From Ilex aquifolium (Eukaryota > Streptophyta > Magnoliopsida > Aquifoliales > Aquifoliaceae): a DNA stretch of 64,000 nucleotides. The DNA is taken from NCBI GenBank assembly GCA_951799425.1, contig OX637394.1, positions 52,827,142 through 52,891,141 on the forward strand. The letters run 5' to 3'. A program made the translations under genes and the position numbers. The notes below the pieces were generated by a model. It ran no database searches and was not told where the DNA came from. It worked only from the letters and a program-made list of their open reading frames with translations. Positions 9,320 to 23,390 of this stretch are shown one piece after another (positions within the stretch are counted from its first letter, which is position 1; each line of letters starts with the position of its first letter).

Positions 9320-12300
9320 ATCGGATTGAGCTAACTCTTGCGGCATTGTAAAGAGAACTTGAAACCCTAACCAATATATTCCGATCAAAATTGGTGATTC
9401 ATCTTCTAGCAAGGTCGAAATGGTGATGGAAGTTTGGTATAGTTGGCCATTCCCCTCCACAAGGAAAAATAAGTAATTTCCCATTCTTTAGTATTTCTGA
9501 CATAACTTTTTACTCCGGTCTCTGATTAAGATGATTCTTGCGGCATTGTAAAGAATTCTTGAATCCCTAACCACTTTATTCACATCAATAGTCATGAAAA
9601 ATCCTCTAGCATGGGCTATATTGTAACGCAAGTTTGGTGTAGTAAGTAGTCCTCCTTTAAAATGAAATTGTATATCCGACATAACTTTTTCTCCCGAAAT
9701 CGGATTGAGCTAACTCTTGCGGCATTGTAAAGAGAACTTGAAACCCTAACCAATATATTGCGATCAAAATTGGTGATTCATCTTCTACCAAGGTCGAAAT
9801 GGTGATGGAAGTTTGGAATAGTTGGCCATTCCCATCCACAAGGAAAAATAAGTAATTTCCCATTCTTTAGTATTTCTGACATAACTTTTTACTCCGGTCT
9901 CTGATTAAGATGATTCTTGCGGCATTGTAAAGAATTCTTGAATCCCTAACCACTTTATTCACATCAATAGTCATGAAAAATCCTCTAGCATGGGCTATAT
10001 TGTAACGCAAGTTTGGTGTAGTAAGTAGTCCTCCTTTAAAATGAAATAGTCTATCCGACATAACTTTTTCTCCCGAAATCGGATTGAGCTAACTCTTGCG
10101 GCATTGTAAAGAGAACTTGAAACCCTAACCAATATATTGCTATCAAAATTGGTGATTGATCTTCTAGCAAGGTCGAAATGGTGATGGAAGTTTGGTATAG
10201 TTGGCCATTCCCCTCCACAAGGAAAAATAAGTAATTTCCCATTCTTTAGTATTTCTGACATAACTTTTTACTCCGGTCTCTGATTAAGATGATTCTTTCG
10301 GCATTGTAAAGAATTCTTGAATCCCTAACCACTTTATACACATCAATAGTCATGAAAAATCCTCTAGCATGGGCTATATTGTAACGCAAGTTTGGTGTAG
10401 TAAGTAGTCATCCTTTAAAATGAAGTAGTATATCCGACATAACTTTTTCTCCCGAAATCGGATTGAGCTAACTCTTGCGGCATTGTAAAGAGAACTTGAA
10501 ACCCTAACCAATATATTCCGATCAAAATTGGTGATTCATCTTCTAGCAAGGTCGAAATGGTGATGGAAGTTTGGAATAGTTGGCCATTCCCCTCCACAAG
10601 GAAAAATAAGTAATTTCCCATTCTTTAGTATTTCTGACATAACTTTTTACTCCGGTCTTTGATTAAGATGATTCTTGCGGCATTGTAAAGAATTCTTGAA
10701 TCCCTAACCACTTTATTCACATCAATAGTCATGAAAAATCCTCTAGCATGGGCTATATTGTAACGCAAGTTTGGTGTAGTAAGTAGTCATCCTTTAAAAT
10801 GAAGTAGTATATCCGACATAACTTTTTCTCCCGAAATCGGATTGAGCTAACTCTTGCGGCATTGTAAAGAGAACTTGAAACCCTAACCAATATATTCCGA
10901 TCAAAATTGGTGATTCATCTTTTAGCAAGGTCGAAATGGTGATGGAAGTTTGGTATAGTTGGCCATTCCCCTCCACAAGGAAAAATAAGTAATTTCCCAT
11001 TCTTTAGTATTTCTGACATAACTTTTTACTCCGGTCTCTGATTAAGATGATTCTTGCGGCATTGTAAAGAATTCTTGAATCCCTAACCACTTTATTCACA
11101 TCAATAGTCATGAAAAATCCTCTAGCATGGGCTATATTGTAACGCAAGTTTGGTGTAGTAAGTAGTCATCCTTTAAAATGAAATAGTATATCCGACATAA
11201 CTTTTTCTCCCGAAATCGGATTGAGCTAACTCTTGCGGCATTGTAAAGAGAACTTGAAACCCTAACCAATATATTGCGATCAAAATTGGTGATTCATCTT
11301 CTACCAAGGTCGAAATGGTGATGGAAGTTTGGAATAGTTGGCCATTCCCATCCACAAGGAAAAATAAGTAATTTCCCATTCTTTAGTATTTCTGACATAA
11401 CTTTTTACTCCGGTCTCTGATTAAGATGATTCTTGCGGCATTGTAAAGAATTCTTGAATCCCTAACCACTTTATTCACATCAATAGTCATGAAAAATCCT
11501 CTAGCATGGGCTATATTGTAACGCAAGTTTGGTGTAGTAAGTAGTCATCCTTTAAAATGAAATAGTATATCCGACATAACTTTTTCTCCCGAAATCGGAT
11601 TGAGCTAACTCTTGCGGCATTGTAAAGAGAACTTGAAACCCTAACCAATATATTGCGATCAAAATTGGTGATTCATCTTCTACCAAGGTCGAAATGGTGA
11701 TGGAAGTTTGGAATAGTTGGCCATTCCCATCCACAAGGAAAAATAAGTAATTTCCCATTCTTTAGTGTTTCTGACATAACTTTTTACTCCGGTCTCTGAT
11801 TAAGATGATTCTTGCGGCATTGTAAAGAATTCTTGAATCCCTAACCACTTTATTCACATCAATAGTCATGAAAAATCCTCTAGCATGGGCTATATTGTAA
11901 CGCAAGTTTGGTGTAGTAAGTAGTCCTCCTTTAAAATGAAATAGTCTATCCGACATAACTTTTTCTCCCGAAATCGGATTGAGCTAACTCTTGCGGCATT
12001 GTAAAGAGAACTTGAAACCCTAACCAATATATTGCGATCAAAATTGATGATTCATCTTCTACCAAGGTCGAAATGGTGATGGAAGTTTGGTATAGTTGGC
12101 CATTCCCCTCCACAAGGAAAAATAAGTAATTTCCCATTCTTTAGTATTTCTGACATAACTTTTTACTCCGGTCTCTGATTAAGATGATTCTTGCGGCATT
12201 GTAAAGAATTCTTCAATCCGTAACCACTTTATTCACATCAATAGTCATGAAAAATCCTCTAGCATGGGCTATATTGTAACGCAAGTTTGGTGTAATAAGT

Positions 12301-15300
12301 AGTCATCCTTTAAAATGAAATAGTATATCCGACATAACTTTTTCTCCCGACATCGGATTGAGCTAACTCTTGCGGCATTGTAAAGAGAACTTGAAACCCT
12401 AACCAATATATTCCGATCAAAATTGGTGATTCATCTTCTAGCAAGGTCGAAATGGTGATGGAAGTTTGGTATAGTTGGCCATTCCCCTCCACAAGGAAAA
12501 ATAAGTAATTTCCCATTCTTTAGTATTTCTGACATAACTTTTTACTCCGGTCTCTAATTAAGATGATTCTTGCGGCATTGTAAAGAATTCTTGAATCCCT
12601 AACCACTTTATTCACATCAATAGTCATGAAAAATCCTCTAGCATGGGCTATATTGTAACGCAAGTTTGGTGTAGTAAGTAGTCCTCCTTTAAAATGAAAT
12701 TGTATATCCGACATAACTTTTTCTCCCGAAATCGGATTGAGCTAACTCTTGCGGCATTGTAAAGAGAACTTGAAACCCTAACCAATATATTGCGATCAAA
12801 ATTGGTGATTCATCTTCTACCAAGGTCGAAATGGTGATGGAAGTTTGGAATAGTTGGCCATTCCCATCCACAAGGAAAAATAAGTAATTTCCCATTCTTT
12901 AGTATTTCTGACATAACTTTTTACTCCGGTCTCTGATTAAGATGATTCTTGCGGCATTGTAAAGAATTCTTGAATCCCTAACCACTTTATTCACATCAAT
13001 AGTCATGAAAAATCCTCTAGCATGGGCTATATTGTAACGCAAGTTTGGTGTAGTAAGTAGTCCTCCTTTAAAATGAAATAGTCTATCCGACATAACTTTT
13101 TCTCCCGAAATCGGATTGAGCTAACTCTTGCGGCATTGTAAAGAGAACTTGAAACCCTAACCAATATATTGCTATCAAAATTGGTGATTGATCTTCTAGC
13201 AAGGTCGAAATGGTGATGGAAGTTTGGTATAGTTGGCCATTCCCCTCCACAAGGAAAAATAAGTAATTTCCCATTCTTTAGTATTTCTGACATAACTTTT
13301 TACTCCGGTCTTTGATTAAGATGATTCTTGCGGCATTGTAAAGAATTCTTGAATCCCTAACCACTTTATACACATCAATAGTCATGAAAAATCCTCTAGC
13401 ATGGGCTATATTGTAACGCAAGTTTGGTGTAGTAAGTAGTCATCCTTTAAAATGAAGTAGTATATCCGACATAACTTTTTCTCCCGAAATCGGATTGAGC
13501 TAACTCTTGCGGCATTGTAAAGAGAACTTGAAACCCTAACCAATATATTCCGATCAAAATTGGTGATTCATCTTCTAGCAAGGTCGAAATGGTGATGGAA
13601 GTTTGGAATAGTTGGCCATTCCCCTCCACAAGGAAAAATAAGTAATTTCCCATTCTTTAGTATTTCTGACATAACTTTTTACTCCGGTCTCTGATTAAGA
13701 TGATTCTTGCGGCATTGTAAAGAATTCTTGAATCCCTAACCACTTTATTCACATCAATAGTCATGAAAAATCCTCTAGCATGGGCTATATTGTAACGCAA
13801 GTTTGGTGTAGTAAGTAGTCATCCTTTAAAATGAAGTAGTATATCCGACATAACTTTTTCTCCCGAAATCGGATTGAGCTAACTCTTGCGGCATTGTAAA
13901 GAGAACTTGAAACCCTAACCAATATATTCCGATCAAAATTGGTGATTCATCTTCTAGCAAGGTCGAAATGGTGATGGAAGTTTGGTATAGTTGGCCATTC
14001 CCCTCCACAAGGAAAAATAAGTAATTTCCCATTCTTTAGTATTTCTGACATAACTTTTTACTCCGGTCTCTGATTAAGATGATTCTTGCGGCATTGTAAA
14101 GAATTCTTGAATACCTAACCACTTTATTCACATCAATAGTCATGAAAAATCCTCTAGCATGGGCTATATTGTAACGCAAGTTTGGTGTAGTAAGTAGTCA
14201 TCCTTTAAAATGAAATAGTATATCCGACATAACTTTTTCTCCCGAAATCGGATTGAGCTAACTCTTGCGGCATTGTAAAGAGAACTTGAAACCCTAACCA
14301 ATATATTGCGATCAAAATTGGTGATTCATCTTCTACCAAGGTCGAAATGGTGATGGAAGTTTGGAATAGTTGGCCATTCCCATCCACAAGGAAAAATAAG
14401 TAATTTCCCATTCTTTAGTATTTCTGACATAACTTTTTACTCCGGTCTCTGATTAAGATGATTCTTGCGGCATTGTAAAGAATTCTTGAATCCCTAACCA
14501 CTTTATTCACATCAATAGTCATGAAAAATCCTCTAGCATGGGCTATATTGTAACGCAAGTTTGGTGTAGTAAGTAGTCATCCTTTAAAATGAAATAGTAT
14601 ATCCGACATAACTTTTTCTCCCGAAATCGGATTGAGCTAACTCTTGCGGCATTGTAAAGAGAACTTGAAACCCTAACCAATATATTGCGATCAAAATTGG
14701 TGATTCATCTTCTACCAAGGTCGAAATGGTGATGGAAGTTTGGAATAGTTGGCCATTCCCATCCACAAGGAAAAATAAGTAATTTCCCATTCTTTAGTAT
14801 TTCTGACATAACTTTTTACTCCGGTCTCTGATTAAGATGATTCTTGCGGCATTGTAAAGAATTCTTGAATCCCTAACCACTTTATTCACATCAATAGTCA
14901 TGAAAAATCCTCTAGCATGGGCTATATTGTAACGCAAGTTTGGTGTAGTAAGTAGTCCTCCTTTAAAATGAAATAGTCTATCGGACATAACTTTTTCTCC
15001 CGAAATCGGATTGAGCTAACTCTTGCGGCATTGTAAAGAGAACTTGAAACCCTAACCAATATATTGCGATCAAAATTGGTGATTCATCTTCTACCAAGGT
15101 CGAAATGGTGATGGAAGTTTGGTATAGTTGGCCATTCCCCTCCACAAGGAAAAATAAGTAATTTCCCATTCTTTAGTATTTCTGACATAACTTTTTACTC
15201 CGGTCTCTGATTAAGATGATTCTTGCGGCATTGTAAAGAATTCTTCAATCCGTAACCACTTTATTCACATCAATAGTCATGAAAAATCCTCTAGCATGGG

Positions 15301-15982
15301 CTATATTGTAACGCAAGTTTGGTGTAATAAGTAGTCATCCTTTAAAATGAAATAGTATATCCGACATAACTTTTTCTCCCGACATCGGATTGAGCTAACT
15401 CTTGCGGCATTGTAAAGAGAACTTGAAACCCTAACCAATATATTCCGATCAAAATTGGTGATTCATCTTCTAGCAAGGTCGAAATGGTGATGGAAGTTTG
15501 GTATAGTTGGCCATTCCCCTCCACAAGGAAAAATAAGTAATTTCCCATTCTTTAGTATTTCTGACATAACTTTTTACTCCGGTCTCTGATTAAGATGATT
15601 CTTGCGGCATTGTAAAGAATTCTTGAATCCCTAACCACTTTATTCACATCAATAGTCATGAAAAATCCTCTAGCATGGGCTATATTGTAACGCAAGTTTG
15701 GTGTAGTAAGTAGTCCTCCTTTAAAATGAAATTGTATATCCGACATAACTTTTTCTCCCGAAATCGGATTGAGCTAACTCTTGCGGCATTGTAAAGAGAA
15801 CTTGAAACCCTAACCAATATATTGCGATCAAAATTGGTGATTCATCTTCTACCAAGGTCGAAATGGTGATGGAAGTTTGGAATAGTTGGCCATTCCCATC
15901 CACAAGGAAAAATAAGTAATTTCCCATTCTTTAGTATTTCTGACATAACTTTTTACTCCGGTCTCTGATTAAGATGATTCTT
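9320..15982. repeat. 8-unit higher-order repeat, 3032-bp period, about 2.2 copies
   Basis: Sequence at 9320-12950 recurs at 12352-15982. The left limit is set by aaatcgg at 9319 versus acatcgg at 12351. The right limit is set by ttgcggc at 12951 versus ttacggc at 15983. The unit series matches in order across the two copies: ctacc type with aattgtatat, tgctatc type, two tccgatc types, two ctacc types, a tagtctatcc/ctacc type, and a cgacatcgg type. A handful of substitutions separate the copies, such as tctttcggc near 10298, cttttagc near 10920, tagtgtttc near 11764, tctctaatt near 12555 and aatacctaacc near 14112. Confidence 0.87.
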
Positions 15983-18858
15983 ACGGCATTGTAAAGAATT
16001 CTTCAATCCCTAACCACTTTATTCACATCAATAGTCATGAAAAATCCTCTAGCATGGGCTATATTGTAACGCAAGTTTGGTGTAGTAAGTAGTCCTCCTT
16101 TAAAATGAAATAGTCTATCCGACATAACTTTTTCTCCCGAAATCTGATTGAGCTAACTCTTGCGGCATTGTAAAGAGAACTTGAAACCCTAACCAATATA
16201 TTGCGATCAAAATTGGTGATTGATCTTCTAGCAAGGTCGAAATGGTGATGGAAGTTTGGTATAGTTGGCCATTCCCCTCCACAAGGAAAAATAAGTAATT
16301 TCCCATTCTTTAGTATTTCTGACATAACTTTTTACTCCGGTCTCTGATTAAGATGATTCTTGCGGCATTGTAAAGAATTCTTGAATCCGTAACCACTTTA
16401 TCCACATCAATAGTCATGAAAAATCCTCTAGCATGGGCTATATTGTAACGCAAGTTTGGTGTAATAAGTAGTCATCCTTTAAAATGAAATAGTATATCCG
16501 ACATAACTTTTTCTCCCGACATCGGATTGAGCTAACTCTTGCGGCATTGTAAAGAGAACTTGAAACCCTAACCAATATATTGCGATCAAAATTGGTGATT
16601 CATCTTCTAGCAAGGTCGAAATGGTGATGGAAGTTTGGTATAGTTGGCCATTCCCCTCCACAAGGAAAAATAAGTAATTTCCCATTCTTTAGTATTTCTG
16701 ACATAACTTTTTACTCCGGTCTCTGATTAAGATGATTCTTGCGGCATTGTAAAGTATTCTTGAATCCCTAACCACTTTATTCACATCAATAGTCATGAAA
16801 AATCCTCTAGCATGGGCTATATTGTAACGCAAGTTTGGTGTAGTAAGTAGTCATCCTTTAAAATGAAATAGTATATCCGACATAACTTTTTCTCCCGAAA
16901 TCGGATTGAGCTAACTCTTGCGGCATTGTAAAGAGAACTTGAAACCCTAACCAATATATTGCGATCAAAATTGGTGATTCATCTTCTAGCAAGGTCGAAA
17001 TGGTGATGGAAGTTTGGTATAGTTGGCCATTCCCCTCCACAAGGAAAAATAAGTAATTTCCCATTCTTTAGTATTTCTGACATAACTTTTTACTCCGGTC
17101 TCTGATTAAGATGATTCTTGCGGCATTGTAAAGAATTCTTGAATCCGTAACCACTTTATTCACATCAATAGTCATGAAAAATCCTCTAGCATGGGCTATA
17201 TTGTAACGCAAGTTTGGTGTAATAAGTAGTCATCCTTTAAAATGAAATAGTATATCCGACATAACTTTTTCTCCCGACATCGGATTGAGCTAACTCTTGC
17301 GGCATTGTAAAGAGAACTTGAAACCCTAACCAATATATTGCGATCAAAATTGGTGATTCATCTTCTAGCAAGGTCGAAATGGTGATGGAAGTTTGGTATA
17401 GTTGGCCATTCCCCTCCACAAGGAAAAATAAGTAATTTCCCATTCTTTAGTATTTCTGACATAACTTTTTACTCCGGTCTCTGCTTAAGATGATTCTTGC
17501 GGCATTGTAAAGAATTCTTGAATCCCTAACCACTTTATTCACATCAATAGTCATGAAAAATCCTCTAGCATGGGCTATATTGTAACGCAAGTTTGGTGTA
17601 GTAAGTAGTCATCCTTTAAAATGAAATAGTATATCCGACATAACTTTTTCTCCCGAAATCGGATTGAGCTAACTCTTGCGGCATTGTAAAGAGAACTTGA
17701 AACCCTAACCAATATATTCCGATCAAAATTGGTGATTGACCTTCTAGCAAGGTCGAAATGGTGATGGAAGTTTGGTATAGTTGGCCATTCCCCTCCACAA
17801 GGAAAAATAAGTAATTTCCCATTCTTTAGTATTTCTGACATAACTTTTTACTCCGGTCTCTGATTAAGATGATTCTTGCGGCATTGTAAAGAATTCTTGA
17901 ATCCGTAACCACTTTATCCACATCAATAGTCATGAAAAATCCTCTAGCATGGGCTATATTGTAACGCAAGTTTGGTGTAATAAGTAGTCATCCTTTAAAA
18001 TGAAATAGTATATCCGACATAACTTTTTCTCCCGACATCGGATTGAGCTAACTCTTGCGGCATTGTAAAGAGAACTTGAAACCCTAACCAATATATTGCG
18101 ATCAAAATTGGTGATTCATCTTCTAGCAAGGTCGAAATGGTGATGGAAGTTTGGTATAGTTGGCCATTCCCCTCCACAAGGAAAAATAAGTAATTTCCCA
18201 TTCTTTAGTATTTCTGACATAACTTTTTACTCTGGTCTCTGATTAAGATGATTCTTGCGGCATATCCCTAACCACTTTATTCACATCAATAGTCATGAAA
18301 AATCCTCTAGCATGGGCTATATTGTAACGCAAGTTTGGTGTAGTAAGTAGTCATCCTTTAAAATGAAATAGTATATCCGACATAACTTTTTCTCCCGAAA
18401 TCGGATTGAGCTAACTCTTGCGGCATTGTAAAGAGAACTTGAAACCCTAACCAATATATTGCGATCAAAATTGGTGATTCATCTTCTAGCAAGGTCGAAA
18501 TGGTGATGGAAGTTTGGTATAGTTGGCCATTCCCCTCCACAAGGAAAAATAAGTAATTTCCCATTCTTTAGTATTTCTGACATAACTTTTTACTCCGGTC
18601 TCTGATTAAGATGATTCTTGTGGCATTGTAAAGAATTCTTGAATCCCTAACCACTTTCTTCACATCAATAGTCATGAAAAATCCTCTAGCATGGGCTATA
18701 TTGTAACGCAAGTTTGGTGTAGTAAGTAGTCATCCTTTAAAATGAAATAGTATATCCGACATAACTTTTTCTCCCGAAATCGGATTGAGCTAACTCTTGC
18801 GGCATTGTAAAGAGAACTTGAAACCCTAACCAATATATTGCGATCAAAATTGGTGATT
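14383..18858. repeat. 12-unit segment, copy 1 of a 4532-bp tandem duplication
   Basis: Matches 18915-23390 at a constant offset of 4532 bp (12 x 379 minus 16). I found no mismatch at any diagnostic position. Shared rare changes include tctatcggac, ttacggc, aaatctgatt, aaagtattct, ctgcttaag, gattgaccttc, actctggtc with the 16-bp deletion, and gtggc with tcttcac. Limits are the first differing bases: 14382/18914 (both a in cccatcc versus c) and 18859/23391 (gattcatc versus gattgatc). Confidence 0.9.
18016..18378. repeat. First of 19 units with a 16-bp deletion (363 bp)
   Basis: Subunit B reads gcggcatatccctaacc, lacking the 16 bases tgtaaagaattcttga. The ends share the dinucleotide at, so a short-homology deletion is plausible. 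Junctions fall after 18263, 22795, 24674, 28448, 31085, 33343, 34464, 36722, 39359, 41238, 44254, 45375, 47633, 49891, 50633, 52133, 54770, 56649 and 58907. None lies outside 18.2-59 kb. The deletion removes the EcoRI palindrome and most of the 3' part of the shared block. Two versions exist, preceded by actctgg or actccgg. Confidence 0.95.
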
Positions 18859-18914
18859 CATCTTCTAGCAAGGTCGAAATGGTGATGGAAGTTTGGTATA
18901 GTTGGCCATTCCCC

Positions 18915-21900
18915 TCCACAAGGAAAAATAAGTAATTTCCCATTCTTTAGTATTTCTGACATAACTTTTTACTCCGGTCTCTGATTAAGATGATTCTTGC
19001 GGCATTGTAAAGAATTCTTGAATCCCTAACCACTTTATTCACATCAATAGTCATGAAAAATCCTCTAGCATGGGCTATATTGTAACGCAAGTTTGGTGTA
19101 GTAAGTAGTCATCCTTTAAAATGAAATAGTATATCCGACATAACTTTTTCTCCCGAAATCGGATTGAGCTAACTCTTGCGGCATTGTAAAGAGAACTTGA
19201 AACCCTAACCAATATATTGCGATCAAAATTGGTGATTCATCTTCTACCAAGGTCGAAATGGTGATGGAAGTTTGGAATAGTTGGCCATTCCCATCCACAA
19301 GGAAAAATAAGTAATTTCCCATTCTTTAGTATTTCTGACATAACTTTTTACTCCGGTCTCTGATTAAGATGATTCTTGCGGCATTGTAAAGAATTCTTGA
19401 ATCCCTAACCACTTTATTCACATCAATAGTCATGAAAAATCCTCTAGCATGGGCTATATTGTAACGCAAGTTTGGTGTAGTAAGTAGTCCTCCTTTAAAA
19501 TGAAATAGTCTATCGGACATAACTTTTTCTCCCGAAATCGGATTGAGCTAACTCTTGCGGCATTGTAAAGAGAACTTGAAACCCTAACCAATATATTGCG
19601 ATCAAAATTGGTGATTCATCTTCTACCAAGGTCGAAATGGTGATGGAAGTTTGGTATAGTTGGCCATTCCCCTCCACAAGGAAAAATAAGTAATTTCCCA
19701 TTCTTTAGTATTTCTGACATAACTTTTTACTCCGGTCTCTGATTAAGATGATTCTTGCGGCATTGTAAAGAATTCTTCAATCCGTAACCACTTTATTCAC
19801 ATCAATAGTCATGAAAAATCCTCTAGCATGGGCTATATTGTAACGCAAGTTTGGTGTAATAAGTAGTCATCCTTTAAAATGAAATAGTATATCCGACATA
19901 ACTTTTTCTCCCGACATCGGATTGAGCTAACTCTTGCGGCATTGTAAAGAGAACTTGAAACCCTAACCAATATATTCCGATCAAAATTGGTGATTCATCT
20001 TCTAGCAAGGTCGAAATGGTGATGGAAGTTTGGTATAGTTGGCCATTCCCCTCCACAAGGAAAAATAAGTAATTTCCCATTCTTTAGTATTTCTGACATA
20101 ACTTTTTACTCCGGTCTCTGATTAAGATGATTCTTGCGGCATTGTAAAGAATTCTTGAATCCCTAACCACTTTATTCACATCAATAGTCATGAAAAATCC
20201 TCTAGCATGGGCTATATTGTAACGCAAGTTTGGTGTAGTAAGTAGTCCTCCTTTAAAATGAAATTGTATATCCGACATAACTTTTTCTCCCGAAATCGGA
20301 TTGAGCTAACTCTTGCGGCATTGTAAAGAGAACTTGAAACCCTAACCAATATATTGCGATCAAAATTGGTGATTCATCTTCTACCAAGGTCGAAATGGTG
20401 ATGGAAGTTTGGAATAGTTGGCCATTCCCATCCACAAGGAAAAATAAGTAATTTCCCATTCTTTAGTATTTCTGACATAACTTTTTACTCCGGTCTCTGA
20501 TTAAGATGATTCTTACGGCATTGTAAAGAATTCTTCAATCCCTAACCACTTTATTCACATCAATAGTCATGAAAAATCCTCTAGCATGGGCTATATTGTA
20601 ACGCAAGTTTGGTGTAGTAAGTAGTCCTCCTTTAAAATGAAATAGTCTATCCGACATAACTTTTTCTCCCGAAATCTGATTGAGCTAACTCTTGCGGCAT
20701 TGTAAAGAGAACTTGAAACCCTAACCAATATATTGCGATCAAAATTGGTGATTGATCTTCTAGCAAGGTCGAAATGGTGATGGAAGTTTGGTATAGTTGG
20801 CCATTCCCCTCCACAAGGAAAAATAAGTAATTTCCCATTCTTTAGTATTTCTGACATAACTTTTTACTCCGGTCTCTGATTAAGATGATTCTTGCGGCAT
20901 TGTAAAGAATTCTTGAATCCGTAACCACTTTATCCACATCAATAGTCATGAAAAATCCTCTAGCATGGGCTATATTGTAACGCAAGTTTGGTGTAATAAG
21001 TAGTCATCCTTTAAAATGAAATAGTATATCCGACATAACTTTTTCTCCCGACATCGGATTGAGCTAACTCTTGCGGCATTGTAAAGAGAACTTGAAACCC
21101 TAACCAATATATTGCGATCAAAATTGGTGATTCATCTTCTAGCAAGGTCGAAATGGTGATGGAAGTTTGGTATAGTTGGCCATTCCCCTCCACAAGGAAA
21201 AATAAGTAATTTCCCATTCTTTAGTATTTCTGACATAACTTTTTACTCCGGTCTCTGATTAAGATGATTCTTGCGGCATTGTAAAGTATTCTTGAATCCC
21301 TAACCACTTTATTCACATCAATAGTCATGAAAAATCCTCTAGCATGGGCTATATTGTAACGCAAGTTTGGTGTAGTAAGTAGTCATCCTTTAAAATGAAA
21401 TAGTATATCCGACATAACTTTTTCTCCCGAAATCGGATTGAGCTAACTCTTGCGGCATTGTAAAGAGAACTTGAAACCCTAACCAATATATTGCGATCAA
21501 AATTGGTGATTCATCTTCTAGCAAGGTCGAAATGGTGATGGAAGTTTGGTATAGTTGGCCATTCCCCTCCACAAGGAAAAATAAGTAATTTCCCATTCTT
21601 TAGTATTTCTGACATAACTTTTTACTCCGGTCTCTGATTAAGATGATTCTTGCGGCATTGTAAAGAATTCTTGAATCCGTAACCACTTTATTCACATCAA
21701 TAGTCATGAAAAATCCTCTAGCATGGGCTATATTGTAACGCAAGTTTGGTGTAATAAGTAGTCATCCTTTAAAATGAAATAGTATATCCGACATAACTTT
21801 TTCTCCCGACATCGGATTGAGCTAACTCTTGCGGCATTGTAAAGAGAACTTGAAACCCTAACCAATATATTGCGATCAAAATTGGTGATTCATCTTCTAG

Positions 21901-23390
21901 CAAGGTCGAAATGGTGATGGAAGTTTGGTATAGTTGGCCATTCCCCTCCACAAGGAAAAATAAGTAATTTCCCATTCTTTAGTATTTCTGACATAACTTT
22001 TTACTCCGGTCTCTGCTTAAGATGATTCTTGCGGCATTGTAAAGAATTCTTGAATCCCTAACCACTTTATTCACATCAATAGTCATGAAAAATCCTCTAG
22101 CATGGGCTATATTGTAACGCAAGTTTGGTGTAGTAAGTAGTCATCCTTTAAAATGAAATAGTATATCCGACATAACTTTTTCTCCCGAAATCGGATTGAG
22201 CTAACTCTTGCGGCATTGTAAAGAGAACTTGAAACCCTAACCAATATATTCCGATCAAAATTGGTGATTGACCTTCTAGCAAGGTCGAAATGGTGATGGA
22301 AGTTTGGTATAGTTGGCCATTCCCCTCCACAAGGAAAAATAAGTAATTTCCCATTCTTTAGTATTTCTGACATAACTTTTTACTCCGGTCTCTGATTAAG
22401 ATGATTCTTGCGGCATTGTAAAGAATTCTTGAATCCGTAACCACTTTATCCACATCAATAGTCATGAAAAATCCTCTAGCATGGGCTATATTGTAACGCA
22501 AGTTTGGTGTAATAAGTAGTCATCCTTTAAAATGAAATAGTATATCCGACATAACTTTTTCTCCCGACATCGGATTGAGCTAACTCTTGCGGCATTGTAA
22601 AGAGAACTTGAAACCCTAACCAATATATTGCGATCAAAATTGGTGATTCATCTTCTAGCAAGGTCGAAATGGTGATGGAAGTTTGGTATAGTTGGCCATT
22701 CCCCTCCACAAGGAAAAATAAGTAATTTCCCATTCTTTAGTATTTCTGACATAACTTTTTACTCTGGTCTCTGATTAAGATGATTCTTGCGGCATATCCC
22801 TAACCACTTTATTCACATCAATAGTCATGAAAAATCCTCTAGCATGGGCTATATTGTAACGCAAGTTTGGTGTAGTAAGTAGTCATCCTTTAAAATGAAA
22901 TAGTATATCCGACATAACTTTTTCTCCCGAAATCGGATTGAGCTAACTCTTGCGGCATTGTAAAGAGAACTTGAAACCCTAACCAATATATTGCGATCAA
23001 AATTGGTGATTCATCTTCTAGCAAGGTCGAAATGGTGATGGAAGTTTGGTATAGTTGGCCATTCCCCTCCACAAGGAAAAATAAGTAATTTCCCATTCTT
23101 TAGTATTTCTGACATAACTTTTTACTCCGGTCTCTGATTAAGATGATTCTTGTGGCATTGTAAAGAATTCTTGAATCCCTAACCACTTTCTTCACATCAA
23201 TAGTCATGAAAAATCCTCTAGCATGGGCTATATTGTAACGCAAGTTTGGTGTAGTAAGTAGTCATCCTTTAAAATGAAATAGTATATCCGACATAACTTT
23301 TTCTCCCGAAATCGGATTGAGCTAACTCTTGCGGCATTGTAAAGAGAACTTGAAACCCTAACCAATATATTGCGATCAAAATTGGTGATT
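18915..23390. repeat. 12-unit segment, copy 2 of the 4532-bp tandem duplication
   Basis: Second copy of the segment at 14383-18858. It carries the same rare markers in the same order, including the deletion junction at 22795 (18263 in copy 1). Near identity over about 4.5 kb indicates a very recent duplication, or needs exclusion as an assembly artefact. Confidence 0.9.
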
